Assembly (NCBI GenBank): GCA_008360955.1
Contig: LUCM01009879.1
Span: 1-64,000, forward strand
Origin: Fasciolopsis buskii
Lineage: Eukaryota; Platyhelminthes; Trematoda; Plagiorchiida; Fasciolidae
Length of the DNA stretch: 64,000 nt
Direction: 5' to 3'
Both the position numbers and the translations under genes were made by a program. This document shows positions 23,841-36,560 of this stretch, piece after piece; within the stretch, counting starts at the first letter, position 1, and each line of letters opens with the position of its first letter. The notes below the pieces were generated by a model. That model was not told the origin of the DNA, did not search any database, and saw nothing but the letters and a program-made list of their open reading frames with translations.

Positions 23841-26800
23841 AAATAACCAGGACAGAGTGGACAAGAAACAAGCCCAAGGAGATGCCGATTGCAGCGGGAA
23901 CAAGGACACGGTGGACGGTAGCAACCCTGTCAAGAATAACATCCGGTGTGGTTCAGTTATAAAGTTGGCGAATGAGATTATCACGAGCATTCCCGACCGA
24001 GTTTGGGATTAGTTTAGTCGTGTTCCCAAAGATTAGTTCATGAAAAACCCTGTTTGTTTATCGGATGCTTTATTTACCTACCAAACTGGTTTGGGTAACC
24101 TAATGCGAATGGCCACAGAAGGCGATCGTAAATCTTTAAACCGAACCTAGCCTAGGGTACTCAATTCACTGAGATGAGCCGGGGTAAATCTTTTCGTAAT
24201 GAGGTTTTTCTTGGGTTGTTAATTGTTGTTTACAGTACGAACGATGCGAGGAATACAACCAATCTTGGGTTGGAATAAACTGACTAAAGCGTGAACTGTG
24301 AGAAAACGGTACATTTTAGCAGTCCTCTGTCTGTCCGCCCATTGTTCTTTGTTCATGTACCACAGTGTATGTGTATTCTTGAAGCATCAAGTCTGAATAT
24401 CACGTCCACGACGGAAGACAAAATTCAACTAACTAGCGAAAAAGAGACGATAGTTTGGGCACCGCGAGTGACTGACTACGTAGAAACAATTTCAGAGAAT
24501 TCAGAAAATCGCAAACTTCAAAGTGAACTCGTGCATAGAGATTTGCCAAGAATTACTTTTACAATACCGACCAAACTAATGTTGAGTAAAACTTTGTTAA
24601 AAATGTCTGCTTTCAGGTCGACTATATATGAGTCGAACAGTACGTGAGGCAAAATGATACCATGACTGGGCAGTATAACTGATCTCAAGGCGAGTACCAC
24701 AGTAACATGGTGTCTGAGCCGGACAGGACGATCGGCTGATTTTGGTTGGTTCAGACCTGTCCGGGTCAAACAGACTGGCAGAACTCTATACCAAACTTCC
24801 GGGAGAATAAGAGTAGGGCATCTGAATTCTCCGGCTCTGTTCCGTTCTGGAACCCCCTAATTCGGCAGTATATCACTAGAACTTGTTTTAGACGTATTTG
24901 AGGAATTTCTAATGTACGAATTATCAATGCGCAGGTGAATAGAATTACGATCACACGATCTTTTCTTGCTAATTTCAAACTTTAGTGCCCCTTATTCGGT
25001 TAGGAAAACGACTAACCGCATAAAAATATTTACAGAAAACAGTCGGATATGTGTTCGTACTATTTTCGATTGGTTTGACATTTGGTCATACCCAATGTTG
25101 GAATCTGGCAAGTACAACAGCGGATCGTACGATGTAGTTGTTCATAAGCCTTTTTGTCGTCACTAGGAATTTCACCGACAAACGTGGCTGACGGTATGAT
25201 AAATTGGAATAGAAGAAAAAAAAGGCGTATTATTTTACTGGTTGGACCGACAATTTCAGCATGGTGTTGGAATACAAGCAAACAAACTGAAATTGCCATG
25301 AATTTGTGCCATGAACATGCACCGAATTGGAGAGACAGAGCGTGATCACTCGGTGAGTACTACTCAGACAACGCATACGAACGCGTATGCATGCAAACCA
25401 CTTTTGCCTCAATCCGAAAATGAATGACAAGCTTTCCCAAGCAAATTGCTTCGGTCTTCCTGTGATTGGTCAAATCAAACAGCCAGATTAGTACAATTAG
25501 CTGTCATCTGAAGGCACAGTGAATGCGAATTCAAAGCTGGTGAGTTGAAAACCAAACCAAGATTTGACGAAAATCATTTGGCTCTATAGGGATTTTACTT
25601 CCCACGAGTTTCTGTCAACACGGGCACAAATTGAAAAATAATTGTCAAAAGTTCATTAAGAGTACCCTTTTGCGAGGCAAAGCTGACCATGTGGCGTTAT
25701 CTGCAAGAGTAAACATCAAGCAACGTCCAAGGTTATTTCTCACCCAAAAATGAGCCACATTCAACATTGTTTCAGAAGATCACATTTTTAAAGCATTCAC
25801 GATCGAAAATACGTTCTAAACTTGTGAACCGCGACGATCCTGAATGAAAAGTTAATTTCTCTTTTTGAAAAAATTCTTTGCTGTTGCAATAAGGGACCGC
25901 AAAATAATTCATGTCAGTCAATTTCCCGTAGATTACGATATGAACAAAGAATACCGCGTTCGTGTGTGCATTCGAATTGGTTTACCCGGATGGCAAGGTA
26001 GCTGCACCGTGTGCTTTGTCAAGCCCATCCAGATTACTCGATTTCGCTCACGGATATCATACTCAAATTGGCCAGCCATTTTCAAGCTCTTGGAATACAA
26101 CTGCAATATTTATAATGTATTAATTTCCATCATTATTTGTATGAATGTGTATTTTCCTGAATTGCTCCCTCCCACTCGAGAGACAGCCAGGATGGTTTTT
26201 TCCTGAAAAGCAAAAGAAAATTTTCTATTGTCTGCTTTGGATCATAGTATTTTGAGTGTGTTGGTTTCAGCGCTTTTTACCCCTTTGAGAATCGTTCAAT
26301 ATTCGCTCGATTATTCTCGTCGCTTTGACACTAGGCACGCAAATTCTTTCCAAAACCGATCCGGTAATGGAACAATTGTTGTCCGTTCTGATTGGTATTC
26401 GACTTCGGAATAGGACGAATTATTTGCCGCTGAGTACTAAGAAACAGAGGGGAAAATTAATTTTGTGGAAACAATGCATAATCTTTTGCTTTGGTCTAAT
26501 AATGTATTCCTTGTGATTTGTACCAGAAACGATAGCACTGAAAACTTGACCGGAATGAACCCATCAGAGCGGATCAAAATTGGTCACAGACATCGAAAAA
26601 AGTTTTTTTTCGAACGGAAAAGTAATTCCTAAAACGGAAGGGTGTTATCACGAAACTTTCGAAACAGAATTGCTTGAAATTGCGTGAACCTTGCCTCTAG
26701 TGATTTCATAAATTGGAACCCGGGAGCTGAGAAAAAGAAACAACATTTTCACTTCTAAAAGAACAGTTCACGTTTAGGTACAACATCACGTGTTCGATCT

Positions 26801-28440
26801 CGTTAAGTGAAAAACTGCGTTGCGCACCCACGTGAGACAATTAGAGCAGTTTTGTAATTGATACGGTATAGCAAACTGGTCATGATTTAACTTACCATAT
26901 CGACATTCAACACATTCGGTCACGGATATGGACCGGGTTGTGACGAGTCGTTTCAGACAAGTAGAACATTTGTTGTTTACGTCGAAACAATTGTGCACGT
27001 CAATTTGACGTCGATGGTTTGCGTCTGTTGTCGAAAATGTGTACTCTTTTTTTCCAGTTCACGTCTTTCCCCGAGGAAAGGATTTCTAGCAAAGCAGACT
27101 ATGTCCAGTCTGAGTTCCCCAATACGGCGTAGATTAGCAGTGGCTAGCACTAGGACATTGTCTATTTGTAAGCTTACTCATAAGGTGACCGGGATGTACG
27201 TGCTCTCAGATGACGCCTTTAATTCTTTGCAAAGTACTACACCTATTCCGCAATAGTACAGACAGAATTGATATAACTTTATCTTCTAGTCTATAGTTTT
27301 ACATGATTTATAAAATTTGTTTACTAACGCTGCAGTCCATGAACGATCGTGACAATTCAGTGACGTCTGTTCAGATTTCCAAGAGTAAACTATTCATATG
27401 ATGGATTTGTTCGAGCAATCATTGTGCTCAAGGGAAAAGACGCCAGATAAAGTTCAAAGATGCAGGTCGGTTGTGTGTGACCTCACTTCAAGACTACTAC
27501 AGGTAACTTGATCAGATCATGAAAGCTGTAATTTATTGTACTTTCGGACATGAGTGAAACTTTTATGAGGAGAATGACAAAATTTGTGCTTCCGTGGGTG
27601 AAAGCGAATGACAATTGGCACATTTCCAACCTAGTGAGCATATTAGAAACTTCGAAACGATGGATCGGAGTAGTTCTGTCTTCAGAATAAGCCAGATCGA
27701 TGACAATATCATAGAAGCAATTTGTGACGAAATAACTTTATCGATCGGGATAGAATAAAATGTTTGGTGAGAGTAAAAAGTGATCAAAAAATTACACATT
27801 GCTGAATACCCAGAATAGAAGCAGAAAAAAAAACTTTACCTTTATATTTGACACATTAGTGCTTATTTGAAAAAAAAACATCTTGCCGACATTTCTATTC
27901 GTCAGCACATTTGAACATGTCACTATTTGTTAGGGGACGATATTCAAATCATTTTATTTTTTATCGATCGGAAACCGAGCCTAACGTATTTATTAGACAG
28001 TGGCGTACAAACAAGAAAAATATATACCGTCCAAACTCAGACGGATCGTGTAGTGTTTGGAGGACCACACAGACTGAGATAAGGGGGTCTTTGGGAAAAG
28101 CGCGAGAAAGCTGCTCAAAGTTTCCAGGTTGGTAGTTGTTTTTCTCGAACATGATTCCCAAGTATTACAGAGACTCACACAGCGCTGGCAGGCAGCTTTT
28201 AACCGCATGCGACACTAATCCCGTGAGCGTTTTCACTTACCGCAAAGAAACGTAAAGGGTTTTCGTCGATCGACACTATCGTGCTTGATAAATTCCGCCT
28301 TTTCTGCAGCGTAGCTTCTTTAGTATATGGCGGGCGGATCGATCGCTAAGAATATTTTAGTTTTTTTAATGGAAAGCAAGCAAGACAACATAAAGTCACT
28401 TAACAATTTTTAAGCTTACCAAACACTTTGGGATAACTAT

Positions 28441-28461
28441 GTGTGCGTGTGTGTGTGTGTG
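28441..28461. repeat. GT dinucleotide repeat
   Basis: GT units with one GC interruption. Confidence 0.93.
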
Positions 28462-31400
28462 AACGAAATATTTGAGATCAATGTGGGTAAACTTATGTTG
28501 AAGATTTTATGGGTTCCCCGAACTGCTTTGTCACCTCGTTCATTTCGATCGCGAGACAAACTAGGCCGCGTTATCCAACATTCCCAACGGAGCACTTTGA
28601 CGAGTTCGAACAAATTTCGGATTGATTGTGAAAACAAATTTCTTGCCTGCGCTCAATTTCCCCGGGGAAGTCAGTCATTTTTTGTGAAGTCGGAAAGCGG
28701 GTCGGCGGGTGGGAGCAGTTGAGTGTCGGAATGTTAAAATCACGACAGGGCACAGCAAATTCAAAGTTCTCTAACAGAAGAATCGAAGTGGTTTATTTAC
28801 TAATTTAAAAAAATCTGCTAAATATTTGGTCGAGCAATCATTTTACTGGGTTTAAATAGACACGCGGAAAATTGTGTGACGTCTGCAAACAGTTTACCTC
28901 AAAGGCATTCCGAAATTGGCATACTCATCAATAGGTTCGACCTGATGAATCCCATTTGACATCGACCGAACCGATGAGAGCTCAGCACGTGAATGCTTGA
29001 CTTCCTCATGTGCACGTGATCGTTTGCATTCGCAGAACAAAACGTCTCATGTATTTCGCAATATTTGCAAATTTCGCGCACGGGATGTTCTTCGTACTTT
29101 CATTTTTTGATCCGAATGAGAAAACCAAATCGTTTATTTTCCTTTGCTGTTATCGAAATATGTTTGGGACAAGTGGATGACAAACGACTAGCAATCGTGC
29201 GGTGGAGCAAACGACGTACAGCTTCGGCGAGTTCAGATGAATTCGTGGGTTGGACAGCCAGAATGTGTACTTGGATGCATTGGTTTCCGTGTCTACGTCG
29301 AACAAGATTGTGCTAATTGGTAATGTTATCAGTGGCAGTAGCCGTAGTAGAAGCAATAAATCTTATTTCAGTAATTCTATTAACACTAATGAGAAATATT
29401 ACTGCACTGACTAACCCGGGCTGCGTTTCTGCTATTAGGTATGAGTAGTGTTTTGGTAGTACAAACGTTCGAACACGATAACTAATTCCATGGATCGGTA
29501 CCATGTTGGAAATACAACAACACCATAGGCAGGCATTGAATAGAACAGGCGGATAACAGTCTCGCGTAGCATCCGAAGACACCAACTTTGCACTTCTGAA
29601 GAAAAATACAGCGGTTTGGTTGCTTGTCCTTTCCTTTTCCTTCGTTCACCTCACTGTCACGTGTGAAGTTCTTCGGATATCTTCGTTGCTATCCATGGCA
29701 TATGCCAACTCACCAAGCAAGGAGTGGTTTGCCTTATTCCACGGGTTTGTTTGAACTTTATCGACTTAACACGGATTTAGTGTCAGTAGTCGGATTGGTA
29801 ACATCGATGGTAGCACTGGTAGTGATATTAGAACCCTAAGAGCAGTTTTAAACGTAATAATAATGGTAGTAATAGTAGTATTAGGGGCAAATAGTCGTAT
29901 TAATTCTCGCAGCGTGGTACTTGTAAACTATAAGATATCGATTTGACAAATGCACACGACATTCTTTTTGTTCTTGGATGGTTGTCCGAAACCAAGCAGC
30001 TGAGGTGAAGAACGAGCCAGAGGCGTCGTACTTGTTTACACAGAATTTATCACTAATAGAGCCACGCAGAAAAATTCCGGAATGAAATGGAATCGTTTGT
30101 GAAGAAATTTTGCCTAGGAGATTTATTAATTCCCTTTTTCACAAAAAAGAAAGCGAAATGGGAAATTTTTCTAAATCTGTTTCATGATCAAGTACTACTG
30201 GAACCTTGGCATAAGCGAACAACAATGCAGAATACAATAAGAAAAGTAACTAGTAATGCTTTAAAGTGTACAACCAATGCATTAGATTTTCACTACTCAT
30301 CCTTTACTCAAATCTCAATACATTTCGGCATATCTCACATTACAAAAATCAGTTCTCTATTCGGAGAAACTGAGTATCGAGATCTAGTCTACAGATTGAT
30401 ATACCAAACCAAGTTTTTCGTAATTCAATGATATTCCGTCCACTGGTAAAAGACAATTTGCGTGTTTGGGCAGGATTAGCGTCGAAAATCGAAAAACTGG
30501 ATGTTCATGGCGGTATTAAAGACAAATTTATAAAAAGAATACAATGACCGGTTAAGTTTCTCTCTGAGTTTTCAAAAAAACAGGTTTTAATCAGTGCGCA
30601 CAGTTGTACAACATTTTTCAAAAATCTAACTTGACGAAATAATTTCTAAAAATAGCTAACCAACAACTAAACACCGGTGCCTTAGTACGCACTACAATGA
30701 AGGCACCGGTGAGATGAGACTTGAATTTTTGCGTTGTTCGATTTAAATTCGGATTTTCCTGGGCAAATTGCGCGGTTGTTGTGTTGTCATCAAAACAGAG
30801 CCTGAAACATCTGATCAAACGTTTGTCACTACTTTTAAATAGTCAGTAGTATTACCCAAGCATGCCTCCAGTATTTTTAATAGGGTTCTAATTGCCGAGT
30901 TTGCGATCTGCATTGGAAACACCATCAACAGTTCGGGTTCTATGAATAAAGAGCATTTTCTTTTGGTTTGGTAATTTATTTCTGATGATTTCATCATTTC
31001 GCAATTGCTAAATCCACTTTCTTAAAGTTACTTCCTTCAAAAAACTCAATATCCAAAATATTCGAATTTCCGTCAAAATGTCTCAGTGCACTCAAACAGT
31101 TATACCATTGTCAAATATGCCGCATTTACATTCATAACTGATCGATCCAAATATTCGTCTATCGGGGTATTCAAATTACTAAACTTACACTGTTAGGCAT
31201 GTCACGAGCATGGGTTACCTCGATCGGGGATTATCGATCGTCACGTAAAATATCTGAACCCCATCTGCCGTTGATAGAGCGCATAAGGCAAACGGATGTG
31301 TATCTGCGTCCACGTATGGGTTTGAATCACGCCAAGACTGTAAATTTTCGTACGATTAAAATAATTTTCCCTAATTCAACTGAAGTCATTTTCGGAAATA

Positions 31401-32507
31401 TTTTGATGTTCACAGATGATCGGTTATTTGCTTGAAGGATGTAAGCAGGTTGAAATTTCCCATGAATGCATTAAACATGGACGGAATTTGTGCGAAGAAG
31501 GCCAGGCGAATTTATGTTAGTTACAAACAGCAACAAGTGATGTGGATAAAAACAAAATCGTGACTGTTCTACAGTTGTCGTCCAGGGAAGAAATTGCGCG
31601 GACCTTTTCTTCTCAGCCGAATTTGTTCAATGCCTTTCACCTGGACTTGCGTGCGACCATTTGGGTCGGCTAACTGTCAGACTGGGTTGATTAGTAGGCT
31701 TGGTGTACGCAAGCCGTCGAATGATAGACTCCGTGTCGGTCTTTACGAACCGGTGTATCCCTCGAATTGACCAGATTGGGTATTCTTTCTCGGGGATGGA
31801 TTTATTCCCAAAGGTCATCACTTTTCGTGAATCTTGGTGCAATCTGGAATTGCAATTTGGTACCGGGATTGATTCTGCCAAATCAGACGTGATCTAATTG
31901 GTCCCGATAAACCGGGAGCGAAAAGTCTGGTTTTATCGGTTTCCTAAACTATTCGTGTGAAAACATGAATGATGATTTTGTAGCCACTGGGTAGGAGAGT
32001 AGTCAGAGTACAAAATACGAGATTTTTTTGGTCTGCGGCGAGCCACCCCAGGAGGTGTCGAATCATTTTGTTTTCCAGACTGCCTGAATGAGACCGGATA
32101 AGATTAGGAGCCTAGAAATTGGTGATCTGTAAAATCCTGTCTCAGGTAAAAAAAAATCGTTTTCATTTTGTTTACCAACTCGATATTTGGTAATAAGTAG
32201 CTTACCCAACTGAATTGACCAATATGTTCGATCCCCGACACAAATACACTCCTATATTGCCAAATGAACTATGGCTAAATGAAATCGAATTTGTCGAAAC
32301 CAATAGAATTTCAATTACAAAGGCCAGTAAATTGGAATAATTGAATTACATTTTCGGAAAGGTTTCCCATGCGAATATTAAAAGCATCCATTGGGCTGAA
32401 AAGAACAGTTTGGTTAATGAGATAGAATTGATGGCTTTGGTAACATGAACGAAGAGGCTATTCAGCATGCCTGGTTACTTCCAAACTGGCTAATAATCAG
32501 ATTTCCA

Positions 32508-32572
32508 TTGTGAATAATATAATGTTAATAACACAGCTGTTGGTAGATGCATTAACATTATATCATTCACAA
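32508..32572. repeat. Hairpin-forming inverted repeat with 22-bp arms
   Basis: Left arm 32508-32529 and right arm 32551-32572 are reverse complements with a single mismatch, separated by a 21-base loop. The arms are AT-rich. It could be a relic of a small palindromic element. No gene lies close by, so a terminator role has no support. Confidence 0.9.
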
Positions 32573-34504
32573 CAAAAACCAGTACATGGCGCGTCGATTT
32601 TTCGATACTTTGCTTACGTCATTCGGTGCTGCTATTCACAATCGAATTTCTAGTTCATAAAAAACTCGGTCCAAATAAACATTGAGTCCGATTTACTAAT
32701 CGGGTTCTCTACATGCTTGATACAACTGAGTGAAGAGTGTTTTCCCAGGGTTTGTCCTCAGATGATTTCCCTTTTCAGATTTCCGCTATTTGTCCTCGGA
32801 CGGTCATGGATAACTATCACAACTCGACCTAATATAACATGCTGCATTTGTTTACTTGTTGTCTGGTTCCGGATGGGCTATTGACTGACGGCAACATGTC
32901 AGTTTTCTCCGGTCTTGTCTTCACAATAGCTTCTATATCCCTCTCCCAAGATGTTTCCATTTATGAATAAATGGTCGCAATCTGACGATTACAGTTTTCT
33001 GAACAGAAAATTGGCAAAATCATCTAACAACTGCTCAAGTCCAAATAAGTCTAAAGCACGATATCGATCACGCGTGAAAAGTGAATCAAAACTTCACAAT
33101 TGCCGCATCTGACTTTTCCTGGCGAAAGATGAATCATTCCAAGTGCACAATCAAATTCACAGATGATCCCTAAGATTCTGCGTGGGTTAAGAATACACGT
33201 GAGAACCATATGGGAATTGGTCGAGATTTTAATTCATCCACAAATAGGCAAAACATACTACTGGGCACAAAGACGTATACTTTCATACCTTGTTTTTTCT
33301 TAAAGATTATTCTTGAATGACAGAAAAAACTTCAAATGAATCACCATGCAATTGTTCCATGAATCAATCATCCGTGCACGTTGCTAGTGGTTCAAATGAA
33401 ACTAGTGTGAAACTCGTACACTAGTGCACGATTATGTGGATGGCTAGAAAAGCGAGTACGGGGCACACATCTGTGACCAGAGAGCCGAAAACTGCAAAAC
33501 CGGTCGCGTTTCAGGATTGTTTGTTTATCCATTTCTATTACTACTGACGAACACATGTTGGGACCATAATCGAAAAATTAGCGATAGATAAGATGAAAGA
33601 AACAAGGCCATTGATGACTGATCATCGCGAAAATACATTTATTAATTCCTGAATACTATTCTCATTGATCCTTGCAATACTGTCATATAACAAACTTTTC
33701 ATATCAAACTATCATCAAGGGTCCATTCAACGTTGTATCTTCTTTTTGTTTGATAATAAACACTATTTTTTGGGATTTGCAATTTGTTCGTAACAAATTT
33801 CTCATTTCTCGGAGAATTTACAAAGAATCGGACCAGATATGTCGTGGCTTTTGGCTTTTATTGACAATTAATCTCACCTTTTGATGAGTTCAGTATTATC
33901 ACCGAATTAAAATGCCACTCGATGACAGGATTTCTATCTTTTGATAATTCCGCCTAAGGATAGAGGGGTTGTACCCGTGAAAAATGACATATGGTCTATA
34001 GAATCGAGTTATCGCATGAATTGTTTCAGAAACTCGTCAAATCTTTCTGGGCAATTTGGGATCCTGCGTACTCAAACTTCATTGGTTATTCGAAAATTTC
34101 ATTCATTTTACTTATACTACTTACGGAGGTCTCTTTTAAAGTGATGGCCAACGGATTGCCAGTAACTTTTTGTAGCGACTAGGGAGCTACCGATGCAACG
34201 AAATTACGCCATGTTTTTTTCACAAATTAGTCGAGATCCATTCTTCCGAAGTTTCGACATTCAGTTAAGAGTTCGGCTCTTTCACACATTCAACATGTTG
34301 ACCCGGTTCTCAAATTAATGAAACTTCTGATAACTGCGCACGTTTTACACATAAATCCAAATGGATAAATGAGTGTGATCGATTCATGATTTGTTCATGC
34401 TTTCTCGGCAGTTGATGCCGTCTGATCACGTTTATCCCACACGGTTTGACCCAGGCAATTCGGTAAGTGAAGGCTACCTTTTACTTCGTATATGCTCAAT
34501 CGCC
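32573..34504. other. Non-coding stretch
   Basis: Nothing recognisable on either strand. Confidence 0.55.
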
Positions 34505-34582
34505 TTTACTAATAAAATCACAATGAACATTTCTTTTTTTGGTCGGGAGTCAGCGCAATAGAAGACTGCCAAGTGGGGAAAT
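34505..34582 (-). mobile_element. 5'-truncated SINE, 3' half only, minus-strand copy
   Basis: The tail (ACTAATAAAATCAC in plus reading) and the body motif GCCAAGTGGGGAAATG match the SINE family, but the tRNA-like head is absent. Loss of the 5' part is what incomplete reverse transcription from the 3' end would leave. The SINE segment stops at about 34582, next to an FN3-like frame discussed separately. Confidence 0.75.
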
Positions 34583-36095
34583 GCCGAAACGCAAGGTCTA
34601 TTGTGGCTCATCTGGGTTCCTATTTCTTACACTGTCACGTTTGGCAAAGATCCGTTCAGCTCTAAAGTGGATCTGACTGGTTTGCTTGGTGGTACCCGAT
34701 ATGTTCACAAAATTTTCATCAGGTTTACGTACAATCAAATAGAAATTAAGCGCCCAAAATTTAATATTCAATCTATGCATTTGCAAACCGGTTTTAAAGT
34801 AGTATGGAACGTTTACGTTAGGCATAAATCCACAAAACATGTCGCATGTCAGCGTAATGAATTAAGATATTTGGTAAATAGAAAGTAATCCACTCAGTAA
34901 CAATTAAATAAATGTGATTGTAATGCATAAGTGAAGAGCATGACTTCAGGAATTGAAGTCTGCAGGTTCGACCCCTCATATCGCCGATCCAAAGCCACGT
35001 TCAGTGGTCCTTTGATCGTCTTGATACTGTTCGAGAAGCGTTATACATCGAGTAGATTGAAACAGCAATATCATGGTTTACTTCAAGGCGTGTGAAATAT
35101 AATCTTGGATTTCAGATTTATTCCAGAAGTGAACAAAACATATGAGGATAATTCATCCTTTACGGTTCTTCTATTCATCAACCTATACGAATGACGATTA
35201 GATAGAAGTTCACACGCGTTATTCGGAAAGTATACTCATCCGTTTTTATCCTCGATCTCAACCGTTCTCCATTCTGTTCGCCGAATACCTCCTAAATGAG
35301 CATTATATCTTTGCTTAGTTTATGATAACGTTGTGCACGTAATCGATGGGACATTATCTGTCGGTTTGGTTGATTTCTTTGGACTGATACAAATTTAACT
35401 GGTCCATTATTCCCGCTATTTAGGCGTGAAAAAATCTTCAAGCATTAGCATCACATGACATTTAGTACGTGATACTAAGCTAATACTCCTATTCTATCTA
35501 ACTGACCGCTTGGTGTCTTTGTAATCAATAAAAATGAACGTGATTTCGATATCATATTGTTCCAGGTTTTTTGATAAATTGATTATGCGAACAATTTATT
35601 GCCGAAGAAATTTCTCAGTTTTTAAGAAGACGGAATTCCTCTGACCATTTGAATCACCAAATCCTATTTTGTACATTTCTTGTGGCATGAACTCCAGTAT
35701 TCAAATGTTTGTGCGGAACTGTTGTGTTCCGCTTGATGTTTCTTGAGCGATAAACTCCGGAACGCGACAGTGAGAGCTCTCCGTGACGGAGATGATCTGA
35801 TAACAGTTAGTCGACTTTGACTAATTGCAGCATGCAATGTTTTACTGACCGATTTCATTCTGTTTTGCACTGGGAACATCAGAAGACTGTTTTAGTTCGG
35901 GAGAACCAATCAAAAGTAAGTGCCCTGGTTGATTACTGGCCGAAATGTTACTTGACTCTCACTTGGAGCTACTCATCATCAAGTGGCAGTTTCGGCTGTA
36001 CGAAACAACTATCTTCTGATGTTTTCTCTACACGGGGACCGGATTGAATTGCATGAATACAGTCAAAGATAACTGTTAAGCTTTTCACGGCTAAC
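34583..36095. other. Upstream flank of the protocadherin gene
   Basis: Holds an open frame to 34888 whose first 40 or so codons resemble a fibronectin type III strand pattern, a tRNA-like B box at 34965-34975, and one CCAATCA motif at 35906-35912. No gene is supported. Confidence 0.5.
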
Positions 36096-36182
36096 AGCCA
36101 ATCACCATAAAAAGTACTGTGCGCAACCCGTTTACGGGCCAGATGTGATTGGCTCAAGCGAACGGGACCAAACCAATCAGGG
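36096..36182 (+). promoter_or_regulatory. Putative promoter-proximal CCAAT cluster
   Basis: Three copies of the NF-Y-type core CCAATCA occur within about 80 bases: 36098-36104 forward, 36146-36152 reverse (TGATTGG) and 36173-36179 forward. A TATA-like CATAAAAAG lies at 36106-36114. The cluster is 380-465 bases upstream of the first usable ATG of the protocadherin. NF-Y sites commonly sit near transcription starts of animal genes, so this is a reasonable promoter candidate. The start site itself, and whether a separate 5' untranslated exon exists, cannot be seen. Confidence 0.35.
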
Positions 36183-36560
36183 AAGTGAACTTGACGTGAA
36201 CAGTTTGAAATGCAAATGTTCGCATGGGTGACACTGACACGACCAAATCACACAATTGAAGTACAACACAATCCCACAGCCCGATAACATGTGCTTCCTG
36301 GTGTCATGTTAATAACGCGGATGAAATTGATGATAAATAATTCCTGCCAAGCCTATTGCCTCCCGAATGGGAGAATTCAGTCTGTTGGAATATGTACATA
36401 ATCAAGACAGAATCACTTGCTCTTCCAAACACCACATGATAGATTTTGTTTGAAGATTGTGCACCTCACACAAGAATCCAGAACAACCCTAAGAAGGGGC
36501 AGTTTTATCTTGTACATATGCTACAACATTCCCGGGATACACGTCGGTTTTCCTGTTTAC

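Larger units (their letters stand above)
22182..32507. other. Gene-poor stretch with simple repeats
   Basis: No gene is supported in this 10 kb. It contains an AAC trinucleotide run at 23806-23840, a GT run at 28441-28461 and an imperfect AGT/AAT-rich tract around 29776-29890. A B-box-like segment lies at 31318-31330. The longest frames (118 and 114 codons at 24291 and 30087) have no recognisable motif. Confidence 0.55.

Noticed and set aside
24291..24647. 118-codon plus-strand frame
   Set aside because: Composition is unremarkable and no motif or splice pattern supports it.
36417..36560. Extending the protocadherin start upstream to 36417
   Set aside because: That start is a TTG codon and there is no ATG in the first 48 codons; a eukaryotic gene more plausibly starts at 36561 or 36612.
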